Source: Rhodoferax sp. (GTDB lineage: Bacteria > Pseudomonadota > Gammaproteobacteria > Burkholderiales > Burkholderiaceae_C). From it: a stretch of DNA of 14,972 nt. Shown in pieces: positions 1 to 7,902 of the stretch. Made by a program: the position numbers and the translations under genes. Each line of letters begins with the position of its first letter. The stretch's first letter is position 1. Where the stretch lies: positions 1 through 14,972 of the forward strand of contig JAJAZK010000135.1 in NCBI GenBank assembly GCA_026785765.1, given 5' to 3'. Under the pieces are notes generated by a model. The model saw nothing but the letters and a program-made list of their open reading frames with translations. It made no database searches and was not told the origin of the DNA.

Positions 1-237
1 GACGGAACCTTGACCCCGCGCGGAACGGCAGGCGCAATGATCGAAGACGAGACGAAGGCGGTGCAACAGGCGATCGGTATGGTCGAGCATGGAACGGTGG
101 CGACCGTCGGCGGTGGATCTTTCCCCCTGCGCCCCGGAACGATCTGCCTGCACGGTGACCAGCCCGGTGCCCTGCGCTTCGCCAACGCGCTGCGCGCCGC
201 ACTGCAACAACATGGCAGCCGCGTCAAAGCGCCATGA
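1..237 (+). CDS. pxpA: 5-oxoprolinase subunit A (LamB/YcsF family), C-terminal part
   Basis: The frame is open from the left edge, so only about the last 78 residues are visible and the start lies outside the window. The visible part resembles the C-terminus of LamB/YcsF proteins: LTPRGTAGAMI, then a helix with QQAIGMVEHG, then TICLHGDQPGALRFANALRAAL. The (C/L)HGD-PGA motif followed by an amphipathic helix is the usual ending of this family. PxpA works with PxpB and PxpC in ATP-dependent cleavage of 5-oxoproline to glutamate in the cytoplasm. PxpB and PxpC are not visible and may lie upstream. The TGA stop overlaps a possible ATG at 234 of the next gene, which suggests co-transcription. Family assignment is fairly secure; the true substrate in this cluster is not. 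Confidence 0.82.
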   Translation, partial: DGTLTPRGTAGAMIEDETKAVQQAIGMVEHGTVATVGGGSFPLRPGTICLHGDQPGALRFANALRAALQQHGSRVKAP

Positions 238-269
238 CCGAACCGACCCGTACGAAAGAACCCTCACAC

Positions 270-1373
270 ATGCCAAACAAGCAGTACACCGTCGGCATCG
301 TCGGTCTCGGATATGGGCGCGCCCACGTCGCCGGGTTTCAGGCGGCCGGATGCAAAGTCGTCGCACTGTGCCAGCGCGATACCGCCGCTGCGGCCGAACT
401 CGCTGCGCGTTACGGCGTCTTGCAGGTGTATTCCGACTGGCACGCCATGCTGGCAACCGCACGGCCCGACATCGTCGTCATTGCCACGCCGCCGGCGCTG
501 CACTTACCCATCATGACCGAGGCGTTCGCGGCCGGATCGCATGTCGTGTGCGAGAAGCCGCTTGCGTTGACGGTCGACGAAGCACACCGGATGATTGCGG
601 CTGCGCAAGCGGCCAGCCGCTCCGCAATCGTAGGGTTCAACTGGCGCTTTGCGCCGGCCATGCAACGCATGAAAACCATGGTGGATGCAGGGTTCCTGGG
701 GCGCGTATTCCACGTCAATTGCCGCTGGTTCAATGCGGCCTGGGTCGAGCGCGGCGCGGCACCAAGCTGGCGCATGGACCGTGCCGTCGCGGGATATGGC
801 GCCCTCGGCGACCTGGGCGTGCACCTGATCGACCTGGTGCGATGGCTGTTCGGCGATGTCGTGCGGGTAATGGCGTCGTCGGGCGTCGGATACCCCTCGC
901 GCACTGTTGCTGGCGGCGCACGCGCTGCCGATGCGGAGGACTTCAGCCATGTCGTGGCGGAACTCCGCAGCGGCGCCACCATGGCGCTGACTGTCAGCCG
1001 GGTTGCACGCGGCCTGAACGAGCACAGCATTGAAGCCTATGGCGAAAGTGGCGCACTCAGCATGCGGCAATGCCGCACCGGCGCCGGGTGGCAGACCGGG
1101 GAACTGCGCATGGCACAGGGTGCCGACTTGCTGTCGACCGTGGAACTGCCCGCGCCAACCAGCGATGCGGGCGAATCGGGCGACCGCCTCGACATTACCG
1201 GCCGCACCACGATCGCTCCCATGGTGCGCGCGTTCGTCGCGGCCATAGAAAACCCGCTCAGCGCTCCTGCGCCATCACTGCACGACGGACTCCAGGCGCA
1301 GGCGGTGCTGGAGGCCATTGCCGCGTCCGTGGCGAACCGATGCTGGATTGACATCGCACCCATTTCCGTTTGA
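270..1373 (+). CDS. Gfo/Idh/MocA family NAD(P)-dependent oxidoreductase
   Basis: A 367-residue protein of usual family length. The N-terminal Rossmann fold begins with VGIVGLGYGRAHV (about residues 8-20, a glycine-rich dinucleotide-binding loop). The family hallmark CEKPLALTVDEA follows at about 94-105, with Lys96 in the EKP motif. GFNWRFAPAM (about 122-131) and the DLGVHLIDL segment (about 181-189, with the usual catalytic-region Asp and His) lie in the C-terminal domain. Members oxidise or reduce hydroxyl, keto or imino groups of sugars, cyclitols and related molecules; the substrate here cannot be read. The ATG at 270 has GAAAG about 11 nt upstream and puts the Rossmann strand close to the N-terminus. 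An in-frame ATG at 234, overlapping the previous stop, would add 12 residues. It sits between the pxpA-like gene and the glutamine-synthetase-like gene in one direction, probably one operon. Confidence 0.88.
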   Translation: MPNKQYTVGIVGLGYGRAHVAGFQAAGCKVVALCQRDTAAAAELAARYGVLQVYSDWHAMLATARPDIVVIATPPALHLPIMTEAFAAGSHVVCEKPLALTVDEAHRMIAAAQAASRSAIVGFNWRFAPAMQRMKTMVDAGFLGRVFHVNCRWFNAAWVERGAAPSWRMDRAVAGYGALGDLGVHLIDLVRWLFGDVVRVMASSGVGYPSRTVAGGARAADAEDFSHVVAELRSGATMALTVSRVARGLNEHSIEAYGESGALSMRQCRTGAGWQTGELRMAQGADLLSTVELPAPTSDAGESGDRLDITGRTTIAPMVRAFVAAIENPLSAPAPSLHDGLQAQAVLEAIAASVANRCWIDIAPISV

Positions 1374-1408
1374 CCAGCAACCCCAGACCCTCAAGGAGCC
1401 TTTTTCGT

Positions 1409-2764
1409 ATGAATCCGCAAATCCCATGCTCTTCACTGCAACAAACCTTGCAGGAAAAAGGTGTGAAGTACCTGCTGCCAACCTATGTCGACATGCACGG
1501 CGTGTCCAAATCCAAGGTCGTTCCGACATCCCACTTTGAGCGCATGCTCGGCGGCTCCGAGCTGTGTACCGGGGCCGCCGTGGACGGTGTACCGCAAGAA
1601 GTCAGCGACGAGGAGATCTCGGCCCATCCCGATCCCGCCTCGTGCGTGGTCTTGCCATGGCGCCGGGACACTGCCTGGTTCGCCAGCGACCTGTGGTGCG
1701 AGGGCAAACCGTTCGAGCCATGCAGTCGCAACATCCTTAGCCGGGTTCTCGCCCAAGGCCGTGAGATGGGGTTTGGGATGAATGCGGGTATCGAGGCCGA
1801 GTTTTACGTGCTGCGCGATGGTGAGAATGGCTCCTTCAGCCCGGTCAATACACGTGACAACCTGGCCAAGCCGGCCTACGACGTTGCACGCCTGCTGGAA
1901 AACCTGCCCTGGCTGGGCGAACTGGTGGACGGGATGAACGAGCTGGGATGGGGCGTCTACTCGTTCGACCACGAGGACGGCATCGGGCAGTTCGAGATCG
2001 ATTTCAAATATTCCGAAGCCCTCAACGTCGCCGACCGGATGGTGTTCTTCCGCCTCATGGCTGATGAAATTGCGCGCCGCCACGGGGCATTTGCCAGCTT
2101 CATGCCCAAGCCTTATGCGGACCGGGCCGGCAGCGGCGCGCACTTCAATATATCGATGTTCGACCCAAAAGAAAAAACCAACCTCTTTGAGGCGAAAGAG
2201 GATGCGCGCGGCTGCAACCTGTCGAAGCTCGGCTACCACTTCATCGCCGGCGTGCTCAAGCATCTTCCGGCCATTTGCGCCGTGGTCGCGCCTACTGTCA
2301 ACAGCTACAAGCGGCTGGTCCCCAGAGGCATCATGCCGGGCTTCACCTGGGCACCCATCTTCGTGAGTTACGGCGGCAACAACCGCACCAACACCGTCAG
2401 GATTCCACTCGGGGGCGGGCGCGTCGAATTGCGGCTTCCGGACGCCGCCTGCAACCCCTACCTCGGCCTTGCCATGACAATCGCCGCCGGTCTGGAAGGT
2501 GTGCGCGACAAGCTCGATCCAGGCGAGCCGCACAACGAAAACATGTACCTCCGTACCCAGTCGCAGCTAACAGACCTGGGCGTGAGCCTGTTGCCGCGTT
2601 CGCTCGGCCAGGCACTCGACGCGTTCGAGGCCGACCCATTGGGCAAGGCCGTCATGGGAGAAAAAATGGCGGCGGCGTGGCTGGGCTACAAGCGCGAGGA
2701 ATGGCACGCCTATTCTGTGCACGTGACCGACTGGGAAAAGAGCCGGTACCTGAAAATGATCTGA
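1409..2764 (+). CDS. glnT: Type III glutamine synthetase-family ligase (GlnT / gamma-glutamylmethylamide synthetase-like)
   Basis: A 451-residue protein starting at an ATG with AAGGAG ten nt upstream. The N-terminal beta-grasp part contains VKYLLPTYVDMHG. The catalytic domain shows GIEAEF (Glu129 and Glu131, metal ligands), FDHEDGIGQFEID (about 187-198), GSGAHFNIS (His245), TVNSYKR (Arg302), GGNNRTNTVRIP (Arg326, Arg331) and VELRLPDAACNPYLG (Glu340, Arg342). These are the ATP, glutamate and metal sites of glutamine synthetases. The overall pattern fits the type III GlnT group of about 440-450 residues, which includes gamma-glutamylmethylamide synthetase GmaS. Such enzymes join glutamate to ammonia or an amine using ATP. 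In a catabolic cluster, amine gamma-glutamylation is more likely than general nitrogen assimilation, but that is inference and the symbol is provisional. It is the last gene of the plus-strand group and converges on the hydrolase gene. Confidence 0.88.
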   Translation: MNPQIPCSSLQQTLQEKGVKYLLPTYVDMHGVSKSKVVPTSHFERMLGGSELCTGAAVDGVPQEVSDEEISAHPDPASCVVLPWRRDTAWFASDLWCEGKPFEPCSRNILSRVLAQGREMGFGMNAGIEAEFYVLRDGENGSFSPVNTRDNLAKPAYDVARLLENLPWLGELVDGMNELGWGVYSFDHEDGIGQFEIDFKYSEALNVADRMVFFRLMADEIARRHGAFASFMPKPYADRAGSGAHFNISMFDPKEKTNLFEAKEDARGCNLSKLGYHFIAGVLKHLPAICAVVAPTVNSYKRLVPRGIMPGFTWAPIFVSYGGNNRTNTVRIPLGGGRVELRLPDAACNPYLGLAMTIAAGLEGVRDKLDPGEPHNENMYLRTQSQLTDLGVSLLPRSLGQALDAFEADPLGKAVMGEKMAAAWLGYKREEWHAYSVHVTDWEKSRYLKMI

Positions 2765-2771
2765 ACATCGG

Positions 2772-2799
2772 CGGCCGGCGCGGCGACTGCGGCCGGCCG
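2772..2799. terminator. GC-rich hairpin between convergent genes
   Basis: CGGCCGGC at 2772-2779 pairs perfectly with GCCGGCCG at 2792-2799 around a 12-nt loop. It lies 7 nt after the stop of the glutamine-synthetase-like gene and 13 nt before the stop of the convergent hydrolase gene, where a bidirectional terminator is expected. No T-run follows on either strand, so intrinsic termination is uncertain. Confidence 0.4.
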
Positions 2800-2812
2800 G
2801 CAGCGCACGGGT

Positions 2813-3817
2813 TTAGCCCTGCAGCAGGTCTCTGATGGACGCGTCCACGATGGCGCTCTCCCGGGGGAACCGGCCCGGCGCACCGGCGCAATGACCGGCA
2901 GTTGATTCGATGACCCGAAGTTCGGCGCGCGCCACAAGCGATGCCTCGATGCGGTTCTCGTCTGGCGTGAAGTACTGGTCATGGTCACAAGGCATCACGA
3001 TGACACGCGCTGTCACACGCCCCAACGCGCCTGCCAGGCCTTCGTGCGGAGGTGCCAGTGCCGACACATCAGCGTGTTGCCATGTCCACAATTTGGTGAG
3101 CAGATCGTTGGCATCCCAAGCCAGATGGTCCCGCTCCCAGTCCTCGGCCAGAGCCTCGACACTGGCAAAACCCAGCTCGGAGTAGCGCTTTTCCCGAAAG
3201 AAGGCGGCGCTGTACGCCCACGGCATATAGACCCGGGCGAAGGCCTTGAGACCCGCCACCGGCGGCACCGTGTAAGAGCCGCTGGCATAGGTGCCATCTG
3301 CCTGCAAGGCAGCGCGCACGCTGTCCAGAAATGCATGGTTGTACGGCCAGCATCGGCTGGCGCCGCAAACCGCCAGAAGATTGCCGACCATGTCCGGATA
3401 ACGCGCCGCCCAATGCCACGATTGCATTGCTCCCATCGACCAGCCCAGGGCAAGCCGGATATGGCGCACCTGCAGGAAATCAAGCAGGCGTTTCTGGCAT
3501 TCGACGTTATCGTGCACACTGACCTGAGGGAAGCCGCACCCGCCATAACGGGCGCGTGTGTTGCTCGGCGAGATCGACAGGCCATTGCCGATCAGGTTGG
3601 GAACCACCACGAACCAGCTGGCGGGATCGAGGGCGTGCTGCGCACCGATGATGCGCGCGTTGGAAAGATGGGTTCCGGTGTAATAGGTCGGGAACAACAC
3701 ACAGTTGTCACCCGCCGCGTTCAGGGTTCCCCAGGTAGCAAAGGCCAACCAGGCATCGTGCAACACCTGCCCGCTGCGCAGCGCCACGTCTCCCAGTTCA
3801 AATCGGCGAAGCTCCAT
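2813..3817 (-). CDS. Alpha/beta hydrolase, homoserine O-acetyltransferase-like fold
   Basis: A 334-residue protein from the ATG at 3817 (MELRRFELGD); longer in-frame starts reach back into the permease gene and add unlike sequence. The nucleophile elbow is LGWSMGAMQ with Ser127. A C-terminal acid in MPCDHDQYFTPDEN (Asp278 or Asp280) and a histidine in ESTAGHCAG (His309) complete a Ser-Asp-His triad. An N-terminal segment resembling AFATWGTLN and a long lid (about 155-260) between strand 6 and the acid match the MetX/homoserine acetyltransferase-type subfamily. Many members of this group are hydrolases of esters, amides or acyl derivatives rather than methionine enzymes, and no methionine gene is nearby. 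It is the last gene of the minus-strand ABC transporter group, about 79 nt after the permease, so it probably acts on the imported compound in the cytoplasm. The exact reaction is unknown. Confidence 0.85.
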   Translation of the reverse strand: MELRRFELGDVALRSGQVLHDAWLAFATWGTLNAAGDNCVLFPTYYTGTHLSNARIIGAQHALDPASWFVVVPNLIGNGLSISPSNTRARYGGCGFPQVSVHDNVECQKRLLDFLQVRHIRLALGWSMGAMQSWHWAARYPDMVGNLLAVCGASRCWPYNHAFLDSVRAALQADGTYASGSYTVPPVAGLKAFARVYMPWAYSAAFFREKRYSELGFASVEALAEDWERDHLAWDANDLLTKLWTWQHADVSALAPPHEGLAGALGRVTARVIVMPCDHDQYFTPDENRIEASLVARAELRVIESTAGHCAGAPGRFPRESAIVDASIRDLLQG

Positions 3818-3896
3818 CGCACTTTTTATTTTGGACTGCGCCGCCAGAGTGGTCGGCGCTGGCTGGCGCCCTTTATGGCGGTGCCAGCGGCTGCGC

Positions 3897-4661
3897 TCAC
3901 GCCGGTCGGCGGTCCGAGACGGCCATGCGGCGCTCGAGGTAACGCACACCCATCGATACGATGACGATCAGGACCAGGTATTCGAGGATCAGAAACGTGT
4001 AAATCTCCAGCGGGCGTGGCTCGGTCACAACCAGTTCGTTCGCCTTGCGGGTCAATTCAGGAAGGCCGATGATGGACACCAGGGAGGACGTCTTGAGCAT
4101 GTAGACGAACTGGTTTCCGAGCGGTGGCAGGATTCGCCGGATTGCCTGCGGCAATATGACGAAACGCATCTTGTCCAGCCATGGCAAACCGATCGACTCG
4201 GCTGCCTCATGCTGGCCTCGGTCGATCGACTGGATACCGGCGCGGAAGATTTCGGCTTCGAACGCGCTGTCGCACAGCGCGATCGCGACCACGCCGGAGG
4301 CGAAGATTCCCAGCTCGATTCCCAGCACCACCGGCAAACCGTAATACACCCACAACACCATCACGAGCATGGGAATGGATCGGAAACACTCCACGTAGAC
4401 CCGCCCCGTCCAGGCCACCACCCGTGTACTGGACAGCGACAACAGCGAAACCAGCAATCCGGTAAACACCGACACAATGATGGCGCAGATAGCCAGGGCC
4501 AGCGTCCAGCCCAGACCGGACATCAGGAACTGCAGGTTGGTCTGCCCCTTGGACGTCCACGGAGAAACGACAAACCACCCCCAGGTGTAACCGGTGTTAC
4601 CGCAACCCGTGGTGAGCAGCGCCGCAAGCAGCGCAACAACGACAATTCGATAAGGCAACAT
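3897..4661 (-). CDS. Polar amino acid ABC transporter permease (HisM/GlnP type)
   Basis: A 254-residue inner-membrane protein. After an N-terminal hydrophobic segment (about 5-20) come a short periplasmic stretch and helices at roughly 50-78, 95-130, 180-200 and 220-240. The cytoplasmic coupling loop carries the EAA motif at about 139-170: EIFRAGIQSIDRGQHEAAESIG, written here only as its core HEAAESIGLPW, followed by RFVILPQAIRRILPPLGN. This EAA---G pattern contacts the ATPase. Only one permease gene is present, so it probably forms a homodimer. The ATG at 4661 is 11 nt after the ATPase stop. One oddity is that the first segment ends in ALLTTGCGN, lipoprotein-like, with Cys20. Substrate is predicted as a polar amino acid or similar small amine or acid; the specificity is not readable. 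Confidence 0.92.
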   Translation of the reverse strand: MLPYRIVVVALLAALLTTGCGNTGYTWGWFVVSPWTSKGQTNLQFLMSGLGWTLALAICAIIVSVFTGLLVSLLSLSSTRVVAWTGRVYVECFRSIPMLVMVLWVYYGLPVVLGIELGIFASGVVAIALCDSAFEAEIFRAGIQSIDRGQHEAAESIGLPWLDKMRFVILPQAIRRILPPLGNQFVYMLKTSSLVSIIGLPELTRKANELVVTEPRPLEIYTFLILEYLVLIVIVSMGVRYLERRMAVSDRRPA

Positions 4662-4672
4662 GTTGGCGCCCG

Positions 4673-5419
4673 TCAGTGGGTGAGGATCTGCTTGAGGAAC
4701 AACTGGCAGCGTTCGGTGCGCGGACTGCTGAAGAAGGTTGCAGGCGGTGCCGTTTCAACCATCTCGCCCTTGTCCATGAATACCATCGTGTCGGCAACCC
4801 GTTTGGCAAAACCCATCTCGTGGGTGACGACCAGCATCGTCATGCCGTCCTGCGCAAGCTTTTCCATCACGTCGAGCACTTCATTGATCATCTCGGGATC
4901 GAGGGCGGAGGTAGGTTCGTCGAACAGCATCAGCTTGGGTTTCATGCACAGCGAGCGGGCAATTGCAACCCGCTGCTGCTGGCCACCCGAGAGCTGTCCG
5001 GGATACTTTTTCGCCTGCTCGGGAATACGAACCCGTTCGAGGTAATGCATCGCAGTCTGTTCAGCCTCGGCGCGGCTGAGCTTGCGCACCCGCATCGGCC
5101 CCAGGGTGAGGTTGTCGAGCACCGACAGGTGGGGGAACAGGTTGAAGCTCTGGAACACCATGCCGACTTCGGAACGGATTTTTGCCAGGCTGCGCGCCTC
5201 GTCATTGATCTCGACCCCGTCCACCGTGATGCGCCCCGTTTCATGGCGCTCCAGGCGGTTGACGCAGCGAATGAGCGTGGACTTGCCGGAGCCGGATGGC
5301 CCGCAGATGACCACCTTCTCACCAGCCCGGACCGACAGCGAGATATTTCGCAAAGCCTGAAAGCTCCCGTAGAACTTCGATACGGATTCGATCTGGACGA
5401 TCAATGGGTTGGAGGGCAA
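4673..5419 (-). CDS. Polar amino acid ABC transporter ATP-binding protein (GlnQ/HisP type)
   Basis: A complete 248-residue ATPase. Walker A is GPSGSGKST (40-48), the Q-loop glutamine is Gln90 in VFQSFNLFPHL, the signature is LSGGQQQR (143-150), Walker B is LMLFDEPTSALDPE (163-176) and the H-loop is THEMGFA (His200). Spacing and length match HisP/GlnQ. No ATG start fits. TTG at 5419 is chosen because GGAG lies 6 nt upstream and the protein then begins just before strand 1 (IVQIESVSKFYG). A second in-frame TTG at 5404 would be too short upstream of that strand. It is the first gene of the minus-strand transporter operon, and its promoter probably lies in the divergent region 5420-5662. It powers import through the adjacent permease. 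Confidence 0.94.
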   Translation of the reverse strand: MPSNPLIVQIESVSKFYGSFQALRNISLSVRAGEKVVICGPSGSGKSTLIRCVNRLERHETGRITVDGVEINDEARSLAKIRSEVGMVFQSFNLFPHLSVLDNLTLGPMRVRKLSRAEAEQTAMHYLERVRIPEQAKKYPGQLSGGQQQRVAIARSLCMKPKLMLFDEPTSALDPEMINEVLDVMEKLAQDGMTMLVVTHEMGFAKRVADTMVFMDKGEMVETAPPATFFSSPRTERCQLFLKQILTH

Positions 5420-5517
5420 GTGATGCTCCGCTACGACAGGCCGGGAAAGACATGCACCACTTTGAAATCCAGCGCATGGGTTGGTCGAAGTTTAGTGGAA
5501 ATTCATGCAGCCGACTG

Positions 5518-5561
5518 TTGACAACTTTCACTTGGATAAATTAAAGTTGCTCCATGGTGAA
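5518..5561 (+). promoter_or_regulatory. Conserved 44-bp regulatory element, copy 1
   Basis: This AT-rich block in GC-rich DNA matches 8095-8138 without gaps at 39 of 44 positions. It starts with TTGACA, has the invariant core GGATAAATTAAAGTTGCTCC beginning at 5534, and ends GGTGAA. In this copy CAACTTT (5522-5528) and AAAGTTG (5543-5549) form a perfect inverted repeat with a 14-nt spacer. TGGA (5533-5536) and TCCA (5551-5554) form another. It ends 101 nt before the first Rieske gene and begins 98 nt upstream of the divergent ATPase start. It may be an operator or a promoter with TTGACA as its -35 box, but no good -10 box is 16-18 nt away. Confidence 0.7.
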
Positions 5562-5662
5562 TACAGGAACTGACCCGACTCCTGCATCCCGATTCACCCA
5601 CCCGCGGCTGTGCCCACCCGTCAAATGCTGGCGCCTGCTCTCGAAGCCACTCTGCCACTCAC

Positions 5663-7000
5663 ATGAAAACCATCGATACATCGGGCCTGAAAGGCTACTC
5701 CGGTTATTTCAAACGCGAAGTCGGTGAGCCGGACGCCGAGCTTACCCGCGTCGGCCCTGGCACGCCGTGCGGCGAGTGGCTGCGCCGCTCCTGGCAACCC
5801 ATCTGCATGGCCAGCGAAGTGCGTGACCTGCCGGTGCCCTTGCGGATCCTGGGGGAAGACCTCGTAGTATTCCGGGACGGCAGCGGACGCCTGGGACTGT
5901 TGCACAAACATTGCTCGCACCGCGGCGCCAGCCTCGAGTACGGAATCATCCAGCAGTGCGGCATTGTGTGTTGCTACCACGGCTGGCACTACGACATCGA
6001 CGGCAAGATCCTGTCAACACCGGCAGAACCGACGGATCGCATCCGCTCCCGACTGGTGCATGGCGCCTACCCGGTGCGCGAAGTCAATGGAATTCTGTTC
6101 GCGTACATGGGCCCGCCCGGCGACATGCCGCCCATGCCAAGTTATGACACCCAGCTAATTCCAGACTCGCAGTTCGTACCGTTCACGCTTGGCATCACCT
6201 GCAATTGGCTGCAGGTCTACGAGAACACGCAGGATCCCGTGCACGTGGTGTACCTGCACACCCGCATGACGGGCGCGCAGTTTGGCGATGCCTCCGGCGC
6301 CGAACAGGAGCTCGACTTTGTCGAAACACCCTTGGGCATGATGAACGTGCAAACGCGTTTCTGGAAGAACCACTACTGGAACCGCACGACGGAATCCATC
6401 CTTCCCAACTGCAACCAGGGCGGAGCTATCTGGGAGACGGCCGACACGACAAAGCTGTTCCAGCGCGTCGCTTTCCTGCGCTGGATGGTACCGATCGACG
6501 ATACCCATACCGTGACCATCGGATGGCGCATCTTTCGCGATGAACTCGACCCGCAAAAGATCGGGGATGCATCCAGGGTTGGCAAGCAGTCGATTGATTT
6601 TGTGGGCCAGACCGAGGAAGAGCGCTCCTACGAGCAGCGCCAGCGCTTCCCGGGAGACTACGAAGTGCAAGTGTCCCAGCGGGCGATCGCGGTGCACGCC
6701 AACGAGAATCTGGCCACCTCTGACCGGGGCGTTGCGACTTTGCGCCGCCTGATTCGCAACGCGATCCGGGCTGCTGGCCCAGTGCGATCGTCCACCGCGC
6801 CAGCCAAAGACGGCGTCATCGGCACCTACTGCCAGGACACGGTATGGCCTGCAACGGCGAACGCGACGCCTGCGAAAGGCGCGTTGGCCGAATTCGGACA
6901 ACGGGTTGCTGCGACCATCCTCGCCAGCGGCCATCAAGACGAGGCTGGTCGGCGCGCGGGACTGCGCCAGATGCTGGAGACCGGGTACCCTCTCGAATAG
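5663..7000 (+). CDS. Rieske non-haem iron oxygenase, phthalate dioxygenase type
   Basis: A 445-residue oxygenase component. The Rieske cluster ligands are Cys84 and His86 (CSHRG) and Cys103 and His106 (CCYHGW), spaced C-x-H-x16-C-x2-H. The mononuclear iron site is YENTQDPVHVVYLH (about 186-199): Asn188 and Asp191 match the bridging region, and His194 and His199 are iron ligands. The third carboxylate is probably Asp332 in FPGDYEV. The opening VGPGTPCGEWLRRSW, the AYMGPPG motif and the long single subunit without a beta subunit match the phthalate-4,5-dioxygenase-type group, which needs a separate reductase. No reductase is visible. The start ATG has no clear Shine-Dalgarno, but upstream in-frame sequence looks non-coding. 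It is divergent from the transporter ATPase and convergent with a binding-protein gene. Expected role is O2-dependent hydroxylation or demethylation of an aromatic or heterocyclic substrate. Confidence 0.92.
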   Translation: MKTIDTSGLKGYSGYFKREVGEPDAELTRVGPGTPCGEWLRRSWQPICMASEVRDLPVPLRILGEDLVVFRDGSGRLGLLHKHCSHRGASLEYGIIQQCGIVCCYHGWHYDIDGKILSTPAEPTDRIRSRLVHGAYPVREVNGILFAYMGPPGDMPPMPSYDTQLIPDSQFVPFTLGITCNWLQVYENTQDPVHVVYLHTRMTGAQFGDASGAEQELDFVETPLGMMNVQTRFWKNHYWNRTTESILPNCNQGGAIWETADTTKLFQRVAFLRWMVPIDDTHTVTIGWRIFRDELDPQKIGDASRVGKQSIDFVGQTEEERSYEQRQRFPGDYEVQVSQRAIAVHANENLATSDRGVATLRRLIRNAIRAAGPVRSSTAPAKDGVIGTYCQDTVWPATANATPAKGALAEFGQRVAATILASGHQDEAGRRAGLRQMLETGYPLE

Positions 7001-7047
7001 AGCCGATCAGGACCGGCGCAGCGGCATAAATCCAGCCCCGCATGCTA

Positions 7048-7065
7048 AGGCGGCGGCTGCCGCCT
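7048..7065. terminator. Short perfect hairpin between convergent genes
   Basis: AGGCGGC (7048-7054) and GCCGCCT (7059-7065) pair perfectly around a 4-nt loop. It lies between the stops of the first Rieske gene and the convergent binding-protein gene, a natural site for bidirectional termination. There is no T-tract on either side, so it may act through factor-dependent ends or RNA stabilisation instead. Confidence 0.45.
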
Positions 7066-7092
7066 GCGGATCCCGGACGATTGCGAGAAACG

Positions 7093-7902
7093 TCAGAAAG
7101 CGGGTACTTGCGAGGCCCAATCCTGGGTCGAGAACCAATAGGTACGCCTCTCCTTCAGGAACACCTGGTTTTTCGCAATCCATTCGTTGAGGTGCTTGAG
7201 CAGGGCCGGATTGCCCTTCTTGATACCCATGCCCTCGAAGCCACCCTCAAAGAGTTCGCTGTTCGCTCTGAACAGTTTGTCCGGCTGTTGCACGGACTTG
7301 AATGTTGGAAATGGTTCGGCACTGATCCAGACGTGGGCGTTGCCGTTGATCACCTCCTGTATTCCGAGGCCCATGTCGTCAAATTGCCGCAACGTTGCCT
7401 TCGGAAAAGTCCTTTCGATGTATCCGCAAGGCGACGACCCGCGTCGGCATGCAAACGTGACGCTGGTGCTGTTGTAGTCAGCAGGCCACGCAAGTTTGGA
7501 GGCCAGTTGCTTGTTGGCTGCCGCACCGAGACCGGATGTTGAGTACTGGTCGGTGAAGTCGATCTGCTCCCGCCTTGGCGGCGTGACAGTCATGCCGCCA
7601 ATGATCACGTCGAATTTGCCGCCGATCAGCGACGGGATGATTCCATCCCAGGCGGTCGGCTGCAAGTCCAGTTCGACACCCAGGTCCTTCGCAACCTTGG
7701 CCGCGACATCAATCTCGAACCCCACAAACTTGCCCTGTTTGTCGCGCATCGCCCAGGGAACAAAAGTGGCGAAGCCGACCTTCAGGTTTCCGCGCTTCTT
7801 GATCGTATCGACCATATTCTCCTGGGCAATTGTCGGCTGCGCGGCGAGCAGGCTCGCCAATGCCATTGCAAAAATTCCCAGCGTACGTTTGAAAAGTTTC
7901 AT
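7093..7902 (-). CDS. Family 3 solute-binding protein of an amino acid ABC transporter (SBP1)
   Basis: A 269-residue periplasmic protein. The ATG at 7902 has AGGAG 8 nt upstream; the 16 extra residues available upstream do not look like a leader. Residues 1-26 form a Sec signal peptide (KLFKR, hydrophobic core, cleavage likely after TIA before Gln27). The mature protein starts with the typical IKKRGNLKVGF strand. FVGFEIDVAAKVAKDLGV, GKFDVIIGGMTVTPPRREQIDFTDQY and the C-terminal lobe are classic family 3 features. Cys152 and Cys159 could form a disulphide. It lies upstream of the ATPase/permease operon on the same strand but is separated from it by the plus-strand Rieske gene, and it is the obvious partner for that transporter. 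The ligand cannot be read from the sequence. Confidence 0.92.
   Translation of the reverse strand: MKLFKRTLGIFAMALASLLAAQPTIAQENMVDTIKKRGNLKVGFATFVPWAMRDKQGKFVGFEIDVAAKVAKDLGVELDLQPTAWDGIIPSLIGGKFDVIIGGMTVTPPRREQIDFTDQYSTSGLGAAANKQLASKLAWPADYNSTSVTFACRRGSSPCGYIERTFPKATLRQFDDMGLGIQEVINGNAHVWISAEPFPTFKSVQQPDKLFRANSELFEGGFEGMGIKKGNPALLKHLNEWIAKNQVFLKERRTYWFSTQDWASQVPAF

Noticed and set aside
1433..2533. 366-codon minus-strand open frame opposite the glutamine-synthetase-like gene
   Set aside because: Antisense to an unambiguous ligase gene; no motif.
2981..3964. 327-codon plus-strand open frame opposite the hydrolase gene
   Set aside because: The opposite strand encodes a complete hydrolase with a catalytic triad; this frame has no recognisable domain.
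3705..5045. 446-codon plus-strand open frame opposite the permease and ATPase genes
   Set aside because: It is antisense to two genes with clear motifs, has His/Arg/Gln-rich composition and matches no family; a GC-rich shadow frame.
5518..5547. Standard sigma-70 promoter with TTGACA as -35 box
   Set aside because: TTGACA is perfect in both copies of the element, but the hexamers 16-18 nt downstream (ATTAAA, TTAAAG and TAAAGT) are poor -10 boxes, so I list the block only as a regulatory element.
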